A stretch of 64,000 nt of DNA from Desulfobaccales bacterium (GCA_041648175.1 JBAZPO010000002.1:280085-344084); one strand, 5' to 3'. Shown: positions 1 through 7,658, numbered from the stretch's first letter. The notes: generated by a model from the letters alone, not told the origin. Translations and numbers: made by a program.

Positions 1-150
1 TAACCCCCTGAGAGCGCCAAGGCGGAGCGACGGCAGGGGAAGCGGGAATAATATGAACGCTTGATATTTTTACAGAAGTTATGGCATGGTGAATTTGTGA
101 GAAATGGCCATAAAGACCGGATTACGGACATGGAAAAGGGGAGGATGGTA

Positions 151-558
151 ATGGCGGCACGACCATTGATAAAGAAAGTCCCCTGGCGACGGCGATTTGG
201 GGACCTTAGTGCGGTGGCTGTATTAACGATAGTAATGTTTGGGATTGGAGGGGCGAGCTTAGCTATCGGTCAGAATGTATTCATTCACAATGGGTTTTAT
301 AAAGGCAATAATTACATGCAATTAGATGTAGAAGATAAGGCAAAATATTGCATGGGCTTGCTTGACGGCATACTTTTGTCTCCATTATTTGGTGCTAGTA
401 AAAGCAAACTCTCGTGGCTTGAAAGCCGTGTTGATGGAATTGCAAATTATCAACTGGTCGCCATAATTGATAAATTTATGCAAGCACATCCTGAGCGTTG
501 GCATGAGAATATGCATACCCTTGCCTATAGTGCCCTCGCTAATGCCTACAAAAAATGA
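151..558 (+). CDS. Secreted Rap1a/Tai-like small protein
   Basis: The product is 135 residues. The N terminus has basic residues followed by a hydrophobic stretch, which is a likely signal peptide or anchor. The rest contains a Tyr-Cys-x-Gly segment and a C-terminal pattern 'AHPERWHENMHTLAYSALANAY'-like (HPE, then H, then AL.AY). That pattern recalls the Rap1a/Tai immunity-protein fold, known from type VI secretion amidase immunity but also common as orphan periplasmic proteins. No effector gene is visible beside it, so an immunity role is not supported here. The ATG at 151 is chosen because an AAGGGGAGG ribosome-binding site lies at 136-144; in-frame starts further upstream lack one. The family call rests only on pattern resemblance. 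Confidence 0.5.
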   Translation: MAARPLIKKVPWRRRFGDLSAVAVLTIVMFGIGGASLAIGQNVFIHNGFYKGNNYMQLDVEDKAKYCMGLLDGILLSPLFGASKSKLSWLESRVDGIANYQLVAIIDKFMQAHPERWHENMHTLAYSALANAYKK

Positions 559-595
559 GGCGCTCGTCATAGCCGAGAGTGCAAACTATGAATGA

Positions 596-1072
596 AGTTG
601 TTTCAATCAACGAATCCGCAGCCTAGCCTACGCCATCCATAACCAGCGGAACCGGCGCAATCTAACGGAGGCGGAACTGCTCCGGTGTATTGAGGCCGTG
701 GATAAGCGGCGGGAACGGGGGGAAGGGCAGGATAGGGTTGAAGGGAAGTTTCAACCGAAAGCATCACATGATGCTAACGGTAAGTCAGCCAAAAAAACCG
801 CTGAGATAGTGGGGACCTCCCAAGCCACCGTCGAGCGTGCCCGGAACGTCCTCTCAGACCCGGAAGCCAAGCAAGCAGTAATGGCCGGCGAGAAGTCCAT
901 CAACAAGGCTTCCCAGGAAGCCAAGGCGAAGCGATACACCGTCACCTGCACACCAGAGCCTACCCCGCCGAAACGCAAGCCCTTGAAGCTAACATTAGTT
1001 TTTAAGCCGGAACCAGAGGGCGGCTTAGAATCTTTTCGCCATGCCCTATTTTATGCTATAAAAAGCACTTGA
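596..1072 (+). pseudogene. ParB-family protein, 5'-truncated remnant
   Basis: An open frame from 596 reads like the back half of a ParB/Spo0J-type protein. It has an 'AYAIHNQRNRRNLT' segment typical of the region after the ParB nuclease domain, then a helix-turn-helix 'KKTAEIVGTSQATVERA', then 'SINKASQEAK'. The N-terminal ParB/sulfiredoxin-like domain is missing and a stop lies at 593-595 just upstream. An ATG at 588 opens a different frame that closes after about a dozen codons, so a deletion or frameshift has probably removed the start. A shorter product of 124 residues could begin at GTG 698, but that would leave only the DNA-binding half. The context (excisionase-like gene next door) suggests a decayed plasmid or integrative element. 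Confidence 0.6.
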
Positions 1073-1103
1073 CAAGCATATAAAGCTATATTAAGCTATA
1101 TCA
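1069..1103 (+). promoter_or_regulatory. Helically phased direct repeats before the excisionase-like gene
   Basis: Three related units follow each other: AAGCATATA (1074), AAGCTATATT (1083) and AAGCTATATC (1093). They are spaced 9-10 bp, one helical turn apart. A consensus -35 hexamer TTGACA lies at 1069-1074 and shares bases with the stop codon of the ParB remnant. A clean -10 box is not obvious, and the repeats occupy its place. Repeats like these are a common way for small excisionase/MerR-like proteins to bind cooperatively, so autoregulation of the gene at 1124 is plausible. This is inference. Confidence 0.4.
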
Positions 1104-1123
1104 AAACTAAGCAGAGGGTGCCC

Positions 1124-1312
1124 ATGCCTGAATCCCATGAACGTTATCTTTCTCCTGATGATGTGGCTCACAAGCTGAATGTGAAGCCCTTGACCGTACG
1201 GAGATGGTTAAAGAGCGGCAAGTTAAAGGGAGTGAAGGCGGGCCGCCTATGGCGGGTCTTAGAAAGCGAACTGGAAGCATTTTTAAAGGGGGGCGAGAGC
1301 GCAAAAGAATAA
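1124..1312 (+). CDS. Excisionase-family helix-turn-helix DNA-binding protein
   Basis: A protein of 62 residues made almost entirely of one winged helix-turn-helix domain of the excisionase/BldC type. It has 'LSPDDVAHKLNVKPLTVRRW', then 'GKLKGVKAGRLWRV' and 'ELEAFL'. Members bind DNA in recombination directionality or in transcription control. ATG 1124 is preferred over GTG 1118 because AGAGGG lies at 1114-1118. It follows the ParB remnant and precedes two orphan genes, so it is probably the regulator of a small accessory cassette. No integrase is present in the window, so a real excisionase role cannot be shown. Confidence 0.8.
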   Translation: MPESHERYLSPDDVAHKLNVKPLTVRRWLKSGKLKGVKAGRLWRVLESELEAFLKGGESAKE

Positions 1313-1396
1313 GCGGCCAAGAAACAGACCGGCCCGAGTGTTACAGCACAAGGACCGGCCCTAACCACAACCTAAACCTACATAGGAGGTTAAGTC

Positions 1397-1912
1397 ATGG
1401 CTACAGATGATTCTATCACAAACAAATTACTCAATGAACAGTTGCAGGTTACCGAAAACCTCAAAGCTATCAGGAGTATTGGCGATTTGTTGTGCATGGC
1501 GGCGGACAGTGAGGGGCAAGGCCGCAATGAATTTAGCGAAGATACCCTTGCAGAGATCGGGTCTCACATTAATGCTCTCGCTACAGAGGGGCTGGTGATT
1601 ATCGGTTATGAGGGACCTAAAGGAGAACCCGAACCAGAACCCCAGGCCGCACCCCCGGATCAATTACAACCTCCCGCGGGTTACGACCAAAACTCTACCA
1701 AACTCACCCCTGAAAATCTTGACGCCATTATGCAGAAAATGGCCAAACTCAAAACACAGATCAGCGTCTTTGTTGCCGCTTCCACGGGCCGGGATGAATT
1801 TGATTATGAAGGCTTCGCCATGACCATGGAAGATCAGTTTGCGGAGCTTTATGACACCTACCAGGAAGCCATAGGCGGCAAATGGAGATATCAACGTTGT
1901 AGTACCAGATAA
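1397..1912 (+). CDS. Hypothetical protein with Pro/Glu-rich linker
   Basis: A 171-residue product not recognised from any family. The first 75 residues look helical and acidic. A linker of alternating Glu-Pro and Gln/Pro residues follows (about 76-97), then a second helical segment with 'ENLDAIMQKMAKLKTQISVF'-like heptads. There is no signal peptide or membrane segment. The start is well supported by AGGAGG at 1383-1388, nine bases before ATG. The stop codon is the first part of a 17-bp sequence that recurs at the end of the next gene. It is probably cargo of the accessory patch. Confidence 0.65.
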   Translation: MATDDSITNKLLNEQLQVTENLKAIRSIGDLLCMAADSEGQGRNEFSEDTLAEIGSHINALATEGLVIIGYEGPKGEPEPEPQAAPPDQLQPPAGYDQNSTKLTPENLDAIMQKMAKLKTQISVFVAASTGRDEFDYEGFAMTMEDQFAELYDTYQEAIGGKWRYQRCSTR

Positions 1913-2142
1913 CCCACAACCGGGGCAATCATGGAAGACCTACCAAACCTCTTTCTAAATTTCGGCGGCGAAGTTATGGAGATAGCCCACCTTACCGGCT
2001 ATACCCACGAGGCCCCGACTCATATACTTACCGAAGAAACTTTGATCCTCTTAGGGAAGGCCAGGGAAATGCTGAAATTGGCTAAGGACAGTTTAAAGAC
2101 GGTTGGCCTAAGAGGGTCATTGCATTAACCCACAACCGGGGC
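1910..2142 (+). repeat. 17-bp direct repeat at the 3' ends of two consecutive genes
   Basis: The sequence TAACCCACAACCGGGGC occurs at 1910-1926 and again at 2126-2142. In both copies the first three bases are the stop codon of the preceding gene. The copies flank the small gene at 1931-2128 exactly, as if that gene had been inserted or duplicated together with this tail. Confidence 0.7.
1931..2128 (+). CDS. Small hypothetical protein
   Basis: A 65-residue acidic product with a helical C-terminal half (LILLGKAREMLKLAKDSL). No family is recognised. It starts 18 bases after the preceding stop and shares the same 3'-end repeat with that gene, so the two may have arisen by tandem duplication of a gene end or be co-transcribed. 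The ribosome-binding site is weak (GGGG about eight bases upstream), so it is a likely rather than certain gene. Confidence 0.45.
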   Translation: MEDLPNLFLNFGGEVMEIAHLTGYTHEAPTHILTEETLILLGKAREMLKLAKDSLKTVGLRGSLH

Positions 2143-2462
2143 GGGGTGCGAGCCCTGCCCCTACCTGCCCCAACTCCCCAATTTTATTGACTTTCCCCAA
2201 AAAAATGGCCTCACCTAAGCCCCGTAGAGCAACGATAACGGCTGGACCCTGCCCCTACTATTACCCCTTTTTTCGCTTAATTCGCTTTTTTCGCAGACCT
2301 ACCCCACGAAATGATGGTGGGGTATGAATCACCCCTCGACTACCCCTTCGATATGGCTCTCCGATGGCTAAAAAATGCCTCAATTTTGGGTTGGGTGCGG
2401 GGAATAGTGCGGGGAACAAAAAAAGCAGGGTTAGGCCGATTGACCTAACCCCTTGAAATCTC
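2129..2462. other. Non-coding spacer between accessory genes and tRNA-His
   Basis: No convincing gene. The stretch holds a GC-rich hairpin just after the small gene (GGGGC at about 2138-2142 with GCCCC near 2156-2160), an inverted repeat TACCCCAC/GTGGGGTA (2300-2307 and 2317-2324, 9-base loop), AT-rich stretches with repeated 'TTCGCTT', and the tRNA-His terminator at its right edge. Confidence 0.5.
2418..2451 (-). terminator. Rho-independent terminator of tRNA-His
   Basis: Read on the minus strand, the stem GGGTTAGG/CCTAACCC (8 bp, loop of 8) is followed by TGC and a run of seven T. It begins about 12 bases after the CCA end of tRNA-His, the expected place for a monocistronic tRNA terminator. 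Confidence 0.85.
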
Positions 2463-2539
2463 TGGGGTGAACGACGGGACTTGAACCCGCGACCGCCGGG
2501 GCCACAACCCGGTGCTCTGCCAACTGAGCTACGCCCACC
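2463..2539 (-). tRNA. tRNA-His (anticodon GTG)
   Basis: The minus strand folds into a full cloverleaf. The extra 5' G(-1) typical of tRNA-His lies opposite discriminator C, the D-arm contains GCTC...GAGC, and the anticodon stem CCGGG/CCCGG encloses TTGTGGC with anticodon GTG. The T-arm is GCGGGTTCAAGTCCCGT, and CCA is encoded. Length is 77 bases including G(-1). It is flanked by its own promoter and terminator. Confidence 0.97.
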
Positions 2540-2549
2540 ATCAGGCTAT

Positions 2550-2578
2550 TTTGTAACACACGAATCGGCTCCTGGCAA
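2550..2578 (-). promoter_or_regulatory. Promoter for tRNA-His
   Basis: On the minus strand, TTGCCA (2573-2578) and TACAAA (2550-2555) are separated by exactly 17 bases. The -10 ends 10 bases before the tRNA 5' end. This is a sigma-70-type promoter in the right position. Confidence 0.7.
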
Positions 2579-2718
2579 GGCGCATATTGAAACGCGGCAA
2601 ACCTCAATAGTCCATGACGGCGGCTTCGGCGTTCGCTGGTGTAGCATCCTTGCCTCACACCTTTACAATCTCTCCCGGAGCATATAAGGTAAAATTGTAG
2701 ATCCCTTAAGGAGAGCTT

Positions 2719-3732
2719 ATGTATCAGGCCAGGTTTTGGGAGAGCGCGGCTGATCAGAAAGTCCAGTGCTTTTTATGCGCCCACGAATGCAAAATCGATC
2801 CGGGGAAGCGGGGCCTCTGCCACGTCCGGGAAAACCAGGATGGCACCCTCTACAGCCTTAACTACAGCCGGGTCGTTGCCGAGAATATTGACCCCATTGA
2901 GAAAAAGCCCTTGTTCCATTTCCTCCCGGGCACCCGGTCCTATTCGATTGCCACCACGGGCTGCAATTTCATGTGCCTGCACTGCCAGAACTATGACATC
3001 TCTCAGTATCCTCGGGTCCATGGCGGCAAGATCTTGGGAGACGAGCGGGACCCCGAAGCCATTGTGGCCTATGCCCTGGCATCCCACTCGGCCAGCATCG
3101 CCTATACCTACACCGAGCCCACCATCTTTATGGAGTACGCCCAGGACGTGGCCAAAATCGCCCGGGAACAGGGCCTGCGCAACGTTTTTGTCTCAAACGG
3201 TTTCATGACCGAAGCTTCCGCCAACGCCCTGGCGGAGTTTATCGACGCCGATAATGTCGATTTGAAGAGCATGCGGGACGATTTCTACCGCAAGGTATGT
3301 AAGGCCCGGCTGCAGCCGGTGCTGGACACCATCACCCGGTTGAAGCAAAAAGGCGTCTGGCTGGAGGTGACGACCCTCGTCATCCCCGGACACAACGACT
3401 CCGATGCCGAACTCACCGACATCGCCCACTTCATCAAAGGGGTAAGTCCGTCGATCCCCTGGCACGTGACCGCGTTTCACCCCACCTTCAAAATGATGGA
3501 CCGGCCCGCCACTCCGGTGGCCACTCTGCGCCGGGCCCGGGAGATCGGCCTGAAGGCCGGGCTGCGCTACGTCTATGTGGGTAATATCCCGGGGGAAGGC
3601 GGCGAGAACACCTATTGTTATTCCTGTCAGGAACTGCTCATCGAGCGCCTGGGCTATGCCATCAAGCGCTATAATCTCAAAGACGGGAAATGTCCCAAGT
3701 GTCAGGCCGAAATCGACGGGGTGTGGAAGTAA
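2719..3732 (+). CDS. amrS: AmmeMemoRadiSam system radical SAM enzyme
   Basis: A 337-residue radical SAM protein of the AmrS type (related to pyruvate formate-lyase activating enzymes). It has an N-terminal Cys cluster (CFLCAHECKI... GLCHVR, residues about 19-37), then the radical SAM motif CNFMCLHC around residues 81-88, a barrel, and a C-terminal zinc-ribbon-like CYSC...CPKC pair. Family members cleave S-adenosylmethionine with a [4Fe-4S] cluster. The usual partners AmmA (AMMECR1-like) and MEMO1 are not in the window, so the substrate is unknown. AGGAGAG lies just upstream of ATG. It stands alone between tRNA-His and the convergent SGNH hydrolase, from which it is separated by only seven bases. 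Confidence 0.9.
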   Translation: MYQARFWESAADQKVQCFLCAHECKIDPGKRGLCHVRENQDGTLYSLNYSRVVAENIDPIEKKPLFHFLPGTRSYSIATTGCNFMCLHCQNYDISQYPRVHGGKILGDERDPEAIVAYALASHSASIAYTYTEPTIFMEYAQDVAKIAREQGLRNVFVSNGFMTEASANALAEFIDADNVDLKSMRDDFYRKVCKARLQPVLDTITRLKQKGVWLEVTTLVIPGHNDSDAELTDIAHFIKGVSPSIPWHVTAFHPTFKMMDRPATPVATLRRAREIGLKAGLRYVYVGNIPGEGGENTYCYSCQELLIERLGYAIKRYNLKDGKCPKCQAEIDGVWK

Positions 3733-3739
3733 AGAAAGA

Positions 3740-4999
3740 TTACCGGAAGTCTTTCAATCTCTCTGCAATACTCTTAAGCCGGGCTTCCCGGTCTGGCACC
3801 TGGACCAGATTATGCTCCAGGATATACCGGGAAACCAGCAGGGCCGCCAGGTGCTCGCCCTTGATGCTCCAGTGGGAATTGTGCTGCCAGTACAGGTCCT
3901 TCTCGGGGTTCAAGCTCGGCCGAGGTGTTTCATCTGCATAGCTGCGCATGAGGGGCAGCAGGTCAAGATAATCAATGCCTCGGGCTTTCAGAAACCGCGT
4001 CAGAACCCGGTTTGGCCGTTCCAGATCCATGTCCGCATGGGACGCCAAGAAGGGATAGACCTGGGTGTTGGTGGGGATCAGCACCACCAGAAGATTGGCC
4101 TGATCGGCTGCCGCTAAGTCTTTAAAGGCCGTCAAGTTCTGTAAATGGCGATCCCAAGACTTGCGGTTCCTCTCCTCCGGTTCAAAAGCCATAAATGTGT
4201 TGGAGACGGCGTAATCCAATTTATCTCCCGGCAAAATCCTCGCCAAGGTATCATTGATCAGGTTCATGATAATCAGGTGCTGATCCAAGGAGTACCTGAT
4301 CATCTCCCCCAAACTTAATGGATAGGTGCCGCTAAAGAGCTTCTCCCGCAAGGTATAGCGTTTTGTCAATTTTTCGGTGAGGAGTTTATTGGTTTTAGGG
4401 TCCCGGTATTTAAGGGAATTCACCAGAAAACCATCCACCACCGTCAGGCCGGGGAAGGCGGTATCATCATTGAGGTCGTTCCAGAAGTACCCCACGATGA
4501 TTAGGTGCGGCTTGTCCTGCACCTGCTTAATGACATCCTTGGCCTTTTCCAGTTCCTGGCCGGTGCCATATCCGGTAACGCCACATTTGAGGACCCGATA
4601 GTCCAATAATTTTTCGATTTGCGTTCCCCATTTATCCTGAAAGGGGGCAAAGCTGTGGGTAAAACTATCTCCTACGAGCAGGATGAACTGTTTGTCCCCT
4701 CGGTAGGGCTCATCGAAGCATCCCAGTTCATTGGACCAGATATGATACTCAGTGCGATTGTCCACGGACATGGGGATGCTTTTGACGTTGGGCTTGATGT
4801 CGAAGCCTTTAACCGGGTCGAATTGGTAATAGTAACGCAGGTGACGATCCCTGGTTAAAAGGTATCTATAGGAGGTAAAGTGGAGGGCGACCTCCAGGCA
4901 GGTGAGCGCCACCAGGAAGCTTAAAGCGATCAGACCGGCGTTGAGAGTCCATCTTCTCAGCCGGCTTGGCAGTTCTTGAGGACGACGGTGATCTAGCAT
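3740..4999 (-). CDS. Membrane-anchored SGNH/GDSL-like hydrolase
   Basis: A 419-residue protein with one N-terminal membrane segment (about residues 19-40) and an extracytoplasmic SGNH hydrolase fold. The visible blocks are GDSFTHSF (catalytic Ser of block I), TGYGTG (block II Gly), GYFWNDLNDD (block III Asn) and a late NSHWSIKGEH supplying the catalytic His. These enzymes remove acyl or acetyl groups from glycans or lipids; the substrate cannot be told. It is the last gene of a minus-strand run after cobO, but a strong hairpin at 5023-5043 separates them, so co-transcription is doubtful. No clear ribosome-binding site is seen at the chosen start. Confidence 0.8.
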   Translation of the reverse strand: MLDHRRPQELPSRLRRWTLNAGLIALSFLVALTCLEVALHFTSYRYLLTRDRHLRYYYQFDPVKGFDIKPNVKSIPMSVDNRTEYHIWSNELGCFDEPYRGDKQFILLVGDSFTHSFAPFQDKWGTQIEKLLDYRVLKCGVTGYGTGQELEKAKDVIKQVQDKPHLIIVGYFWNDLNDDTAFPGLTVVDGFLVNSLKYRDPKTNKLLTEKLTKRYTLREKLFSGTYPLSLGEMIRYSLDQHLIIMNLINDTLARILPGDKLDYAVSNTFMAFEPEERNRKSWDRHLQNLTAFKDLAAADQANLLVVLIPTNTQVYPFLASHADMDLERPNRVLTRFLKARGIDYLDLLPLMRSYADETPRPSLNPEKDLYWQHNSHWSIKGEHLAALLVSRYILEHNLVQVPDREARLKSIAERLKDFR

Positions 5000-5022
5000 A
5001 CTGTTTGTGCTCTACATGACAA

Positions 5023-5043
5023 GGGCGACCCGTCGGGTCGCCC
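5023..5043. repeat. Palindromic stem between cobO and the SGNH gene
   Basis: GGGCGACCC and GGGTCGCCC form a perfect 9-bp stem with a 3-base loop. No T-run follows on either strand, so it is better read as a REP-like intergenic stem or RNA-processing site than a classical terminator. Confidence 0.6.
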
Positions 5044-5079
5044 CAGCTTTGCCCCTGTGTCTCAGCGGGTCAAAGACCT

Positions 5080-5619
5080 CTACCACTCGATGCCGCGCCG
5101 GGCCTGCACCCCGGTTTCATAGTAGTGTTTCACGGGCCGCATTTCCGTAACCAGGTTGGCCAACTCCACCAGTTCAGGGGGCGCCTGACGGCCTGTCAGA
5201 ACCACTTCCACCCATGGGGGCCGATTCCGCAAAACCTGGAAGACCTCTTGCGGGGGCAGGAGATTGAAACTTAGGGCCAGGTTGATTTCATCGAGAATCA
5301 CCAAGTCGTGTTCCCCGGCCACGATGACCTGCCGGGCCAGGTCCCAGGCCTCCCGGATAAGGGCCAGGTCTTCTTCGTCCGGAGCCCGCAGGTTGACCAA
5401 CCCGGGGCGTCCGAAGTGGCGTAGGGTCATATCCGGGGCCAGGCGATCTGCTGCCACCCGGGCTTCACCGGTATCCCGGCCTTTCATGAACTGCACCATG
5501 TAGACCTTAAACCCCTGGCCCACGGCCCGCAGCGCCAGTCCCAGGGCACAGGTGGTCTTGCCCTTGCCATCCCCGGTGTAAACTTGGATGAGGCCCGGGT
5601 TTAGTCGCGTTTCAGCCAT
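5080..5619 (-). CDS. cobO: Cob(I)yrinic acid a,c-diamide adenosyltransferase
   Basis: A 179-residue CobO/BtuR-type ATP:corrinoid adenosyltransferase. It transfers the 5'-deoxyadenosyl group of ATP to the cob(I) form of the corrinoid, in the cytoplasm. The P-loop GDGKGKTT is at residues 16-23, followed by 'ALGLALRAVGQG', the Walker B-like VILDEIN around residue 115, and the family-typical 'GIEW' C terminus. Length matches the family. AAAGGAAG lies before ATG. It starts 36 bases after the acyl-CoA dehydrogenase stop on the same strand, and the cobUTS genes sit divergently about 1.4 kb away, so corrinoid adenosylation and nucleotide-loop assembly are clustered. Confidence 0.95.
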   Translation of the reverse strand: MAETRLNPGLIQVYTGDGKGKTTCALGLALRAVGQGFKVYMVQFMKGRDTGEARVAADRLAPDMTLRHFGRPGLVNLRAPDEEDLALIREAWDLARQVIVAGEHDLVILDEINLALSFNLLPPQEVFQVLRNRPPWVEVVLTGRQAPPELVELANLVTEMRPVKHYYETGVQARRGIEW

Positions 5620-5635
5620 ATTGCTTCCTTTAAAG

Positions 5636-5663
5636 CACTAACCACTGACAACTGATCACCCTT
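5636..5663. repeat. Degenerate 7-bp tandem repeats (4 units)
   Basis: Units CACTAAC, CACTGAC, AACTGAT and CACCCTT fill the spacer between cobO and the acyl-CoA dehydrogenase gene. They share period and motif with the heptamers at 7624, 8741 and 8815. Confidence 0.55.
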
Positions 5664-6798
5664 TCAGCAACTCCCGGGCGATAATTACCCGCATGATTTC
5701 GTTGGTGCCTTCGTAAATCTGGCCTGCTTTGGCGTCCCGGAAGTAGCGTTCCATGGGGTAATCCGTGAGATACCCATAGCCCCCCAAGATCTGCACGCCT
5801 TCGTTGGCCGCGGCCATGGCCGCGTCGGTGGCAAATTTCTTGGCCATGGCGGCTGCGACCCGGTAGGGCTGCTTCTGGTCTTTAAGCCAGGCGGCCTTCA
5901 GGGTCAGGAGGTGGGCAGCTTCTAAGTCCGTGGCCATGTCCGCCAATTTCCATTGGATGGCTTGAAAATTCGCCACCGGCTGACCGAACTGTTGCCGCTT
6001 TTTGGCATAGGCCATGGCCTCGGCCAGGGCGGCCCGGCCCAGCCCCACGGCAATAGCCGCAGAGCCCACCCGAGCTGCGTCCAGGGCGCTTAGCATCACC
6101 GTGAGTCCCTTATTCTTCTCGCCCAGGAGGCTGGTTTCCGGCAGGAGGGCCTCGTCAAAAAAGAGAGGCACCGAAGCCGCGGCCCGCAAACCCAGCTTCT
6201 CTTCCCGGCTCCCCCAAGTGATCTCCGGGGTCGCAGGGATATCCACCACAAAGGCGCTGATCCCCTTGGCGCCCTGCCCCGGCTCGGTGACCGCGGCCAC
6301 CAGGGCAAACCGGGCCTCGCCTCCGGAGGTGACAAAATTTTTGCCTCCGGTAAGCACCCAGCCGGCTTGGTCCCGGTGGGCCGCGCTCTTCATCCCCGCG
6401 GGGTCGGAACCCGCCTCGGGTTCGGTCAGGGCGAAGCAGGCCAGAACCTCGCCACGGGCCACCTGCGGCAGCCAGGCCTCCTTCTGGGCGGCGGTGCCAA
6501 ACTGGGCCACTGAGCCCCCGAACAGGGTGTGGTTCACGTGGAGAATCAAGGCCGAAGCCGGGCAAGCCTGGGCCAGTTCCATTTGGGCCAGGACGTAGGC
6601 CACGGAATTCAAACCCTGGCCGCCGTATTCTTTGGGGAGGGCCAGGCCAAACATGCCTTCCTGGCCCCAGAGGTGCAGGATTTCCCGGGGGAACTGGGCC
6701 TCACGGTCAAGACGGGTGGACAGGTCTTTTACTTCCCGAGCCAGGCGCTGTGCCTTTTTCTGGACCGCCTGCTGTTCAGGTGATAGAGTAAAATCCAT
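5656..6798 (-). CDS. Acyl-CoA dehydrogenase
   Basis: A 380-residue flavoprotein covering the whole acyl-CoA dehydrogenase family: N-terminal helical domain, middle beta domain with the FAD-contact segment 'CFALTEPEAGSD' and 'KNFVTSGG', and C-terminal helical domain ending in 'GGYGYLTDYPMERYFRDAK' and 'IYEGTNEIMR'. The Glu of YEGT is the expected catalytic base of short/medium-chain members. It oxidises acyl-CoA to enoyl-CoA and passes electrons to ETF. No ETF genes are seen nearby. AAGGGG precedes ATG. It is followed by cobO on the same strand. Chain-length or substrate specificity cannot be read. Confidence 0.93.
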   Translation of the reverse strand: MDFTLSPEQQAVQKKAQRLAREVKDLSTRLDREAQFPREILHLWGQEGMFGLALPKEYGGQGLNSVAYVLAQMELAQACPASALILHVNHTLFGGSVAQFGTAAQKEAWLPQVARGEVLACFALTEPEAGSDPAGMKSAAHRDQAGWVLTGGKNFVTSGGEARFALVAAVTEPGQGAKGISAFVVDIPATPEITWGSREEKLGLRAAASVPLFFDEALLPETSLLGEKNKGLTVMLSALDAARVGSAAIAVGLGRAALAEAMAYAKKRQQFGQPVANFQAIQWKLADMATDLEAAHLLTLKAAWLKDQKQPYRVAAAMAKKFATDAAMAAANEGVQILGGYGYLTDYPMERYFRDAKAGQIYEGTNEIMRVIIARELLKG

Positions 6799-6910
6799 GC
6801 TATTCCCCTTTGCTGGTCATGGTCTTCAGGGCTATCATCCTATATTTGCTTAACTTGGTCAAGGCACTCGCAGGGAGGGGAACTTCTGCCGGGGAAGGAG
6901 AGATTATGCC

Positions 6911-6924
6911 GGCGCGGCCGCGCC
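6911..6924. repeat. 14-bp perfect palindrome in the acd-cobU divergent spacer
   Basis: GGCGCGGCCGCGCC is self-complementary. It lies in the 240-bp region between divergently transcribed genes, together with CACTG/CAGTG at 6939-6955. Either may be an operator or an RNA stem; neither matches a cobalamin riboswitch core. Confidence 0.35.
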
Positions 6925-6967
6925 GTCCGGTAATTAGGCACTGACTGGTTGGCAGTGATAGATAATT

Positions 6968-7054
6968 AGGTTACATTTTCACGTTAGTCATCAGATAATC
7001 GGATGTGCCGTGGTGAAACGTCGAATCCAATCTTTATTATGGAAAATGTAACCT
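6968..7054 (+). promoter_or_regulatory. Long-range inverted repeat overlapping the cobU start
   Basis: AGGTTACATTTTC (6968-6980) and its exact complement GAAAATGTAACCT (7042-7054) are separated by 61 bases. The downstream arm covers codons 2-6 of cobU, starting one base after the ATG. If transcription starts upstream, the mRNA could pair and hide the start codon, giving translational control. No riboswitch core was recognised between the arms. Confidence 0.4.
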
Positions 7055-7605
7055 CACAATTCCGGGTGGCCTTGGTTTTAGGAGGGGCCCGCAGCGGTAA
7101 GAGCCGCTATGGCCTGGGGCTGGCGGCGCATTGTCCTGCGCCGCGTCTCTTTGTGGCAACCTGCGAACCCCGGGACGCCGAGATGGAGGCCCGTATCGCC
7201 GCCCATCAGACCGAACGCGGCTCGGATTGGACTACCCAGGAGGTCCCGGTGGAATTGACGGCAACCTTAAGCGCCGCCCAGGGTCACTACGGGGTCATCC
7301 TGGTGGACTGCCTCACCATGTGGGTATCCAATCTTTTGCTGCAAGAAGGCGCTCCCCAGGGACGTATTCAGACCGCCTGTGAGGGTCTGGTGGAGTCCTT
7401 ACAAAAGACCGTTACTCCCATCATCCTGATCAGCAACGAGGTGGGGATGGGGATTGTGCCGGATAATCCCTTGTCCCGGGAGTTTCGGGATCAGGCGGGT
7501 TGGCTGCATCAGCGCCTGGCCCAGGTGGCGGATCTGGTGGTCCTGGTGGTGGCGGGCGTGCCGTTGCTCGTCAAGGTGAGCGATTTTTTACGGGGACAGC
7601 CATAA
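7039..7605 (+). CDS. cobU: Adenosylcobinamide kinase / adenosylcobinamide-phosphate guanylyltransferase
   Basis: CobU phosphorylates adenosylcobinamide and then transfers GMP to give AdoCbi-GDP, the substrate of CobS. The P-loop GGARSGKS is at residues 15-22, followed by 'ATCEPRDAEMEARIAAHQTER' (the segment carrying the guanylylated His in the family), VDCLTMWVSNLL and the SNEVGMGIVP motif. Starting at ATG 7039 gives 188 residues, close to the usual 180; a longer reading from 7003 adds residues without family support. No good ribosome-binding site is present, which fits the start-overlapping inverted repeat. First of the cobU-cobT-cobS series. Confidence 0.93.
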   Translation: MENVTSQFRVALVLGGARSGKSRYGLGLAAHCPAPRLFVATCEPRDAEMEARIAAHQTERGSDWTTQEVPVELTATLSAAQGHYGVILVDCLTMWVSNLLLQEGAPQGRIQTACEGLVESLQKTVTPIILISNEVGMGIVPDNPLSREFRDQAGWLHQRLAQVADLVVLVVAGVPLLVKVSDFLRGQP

Positions 7606-7623
7606 TCCGGCTTGTTGTTTTTT

Positions 7624-7658
7624 GCTGAAAGCTGATTGCTGATAGCTGATAGCTATTT
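7624..7658. repeat. 7-bp tandem repeats (5 units) between cobU and cobT
   Basis: GCTGAAA, GCTGATT, GCTGATA, GCTGATA and GCTATTT run without gaps. Strict 7-base phasing in a non-coding spacer points to slippage-driven short tandem repeats rather than an operator. Confidence 0.7.

Noticed and set aside
6840..7038. Possible cobalamin riboswitch upstream of cobU
   Set aside because: There are GGGGAA and CACTG-like fragments and hairpins, but the conserved core order of the riboswitch (including the B12 box) could not be found.
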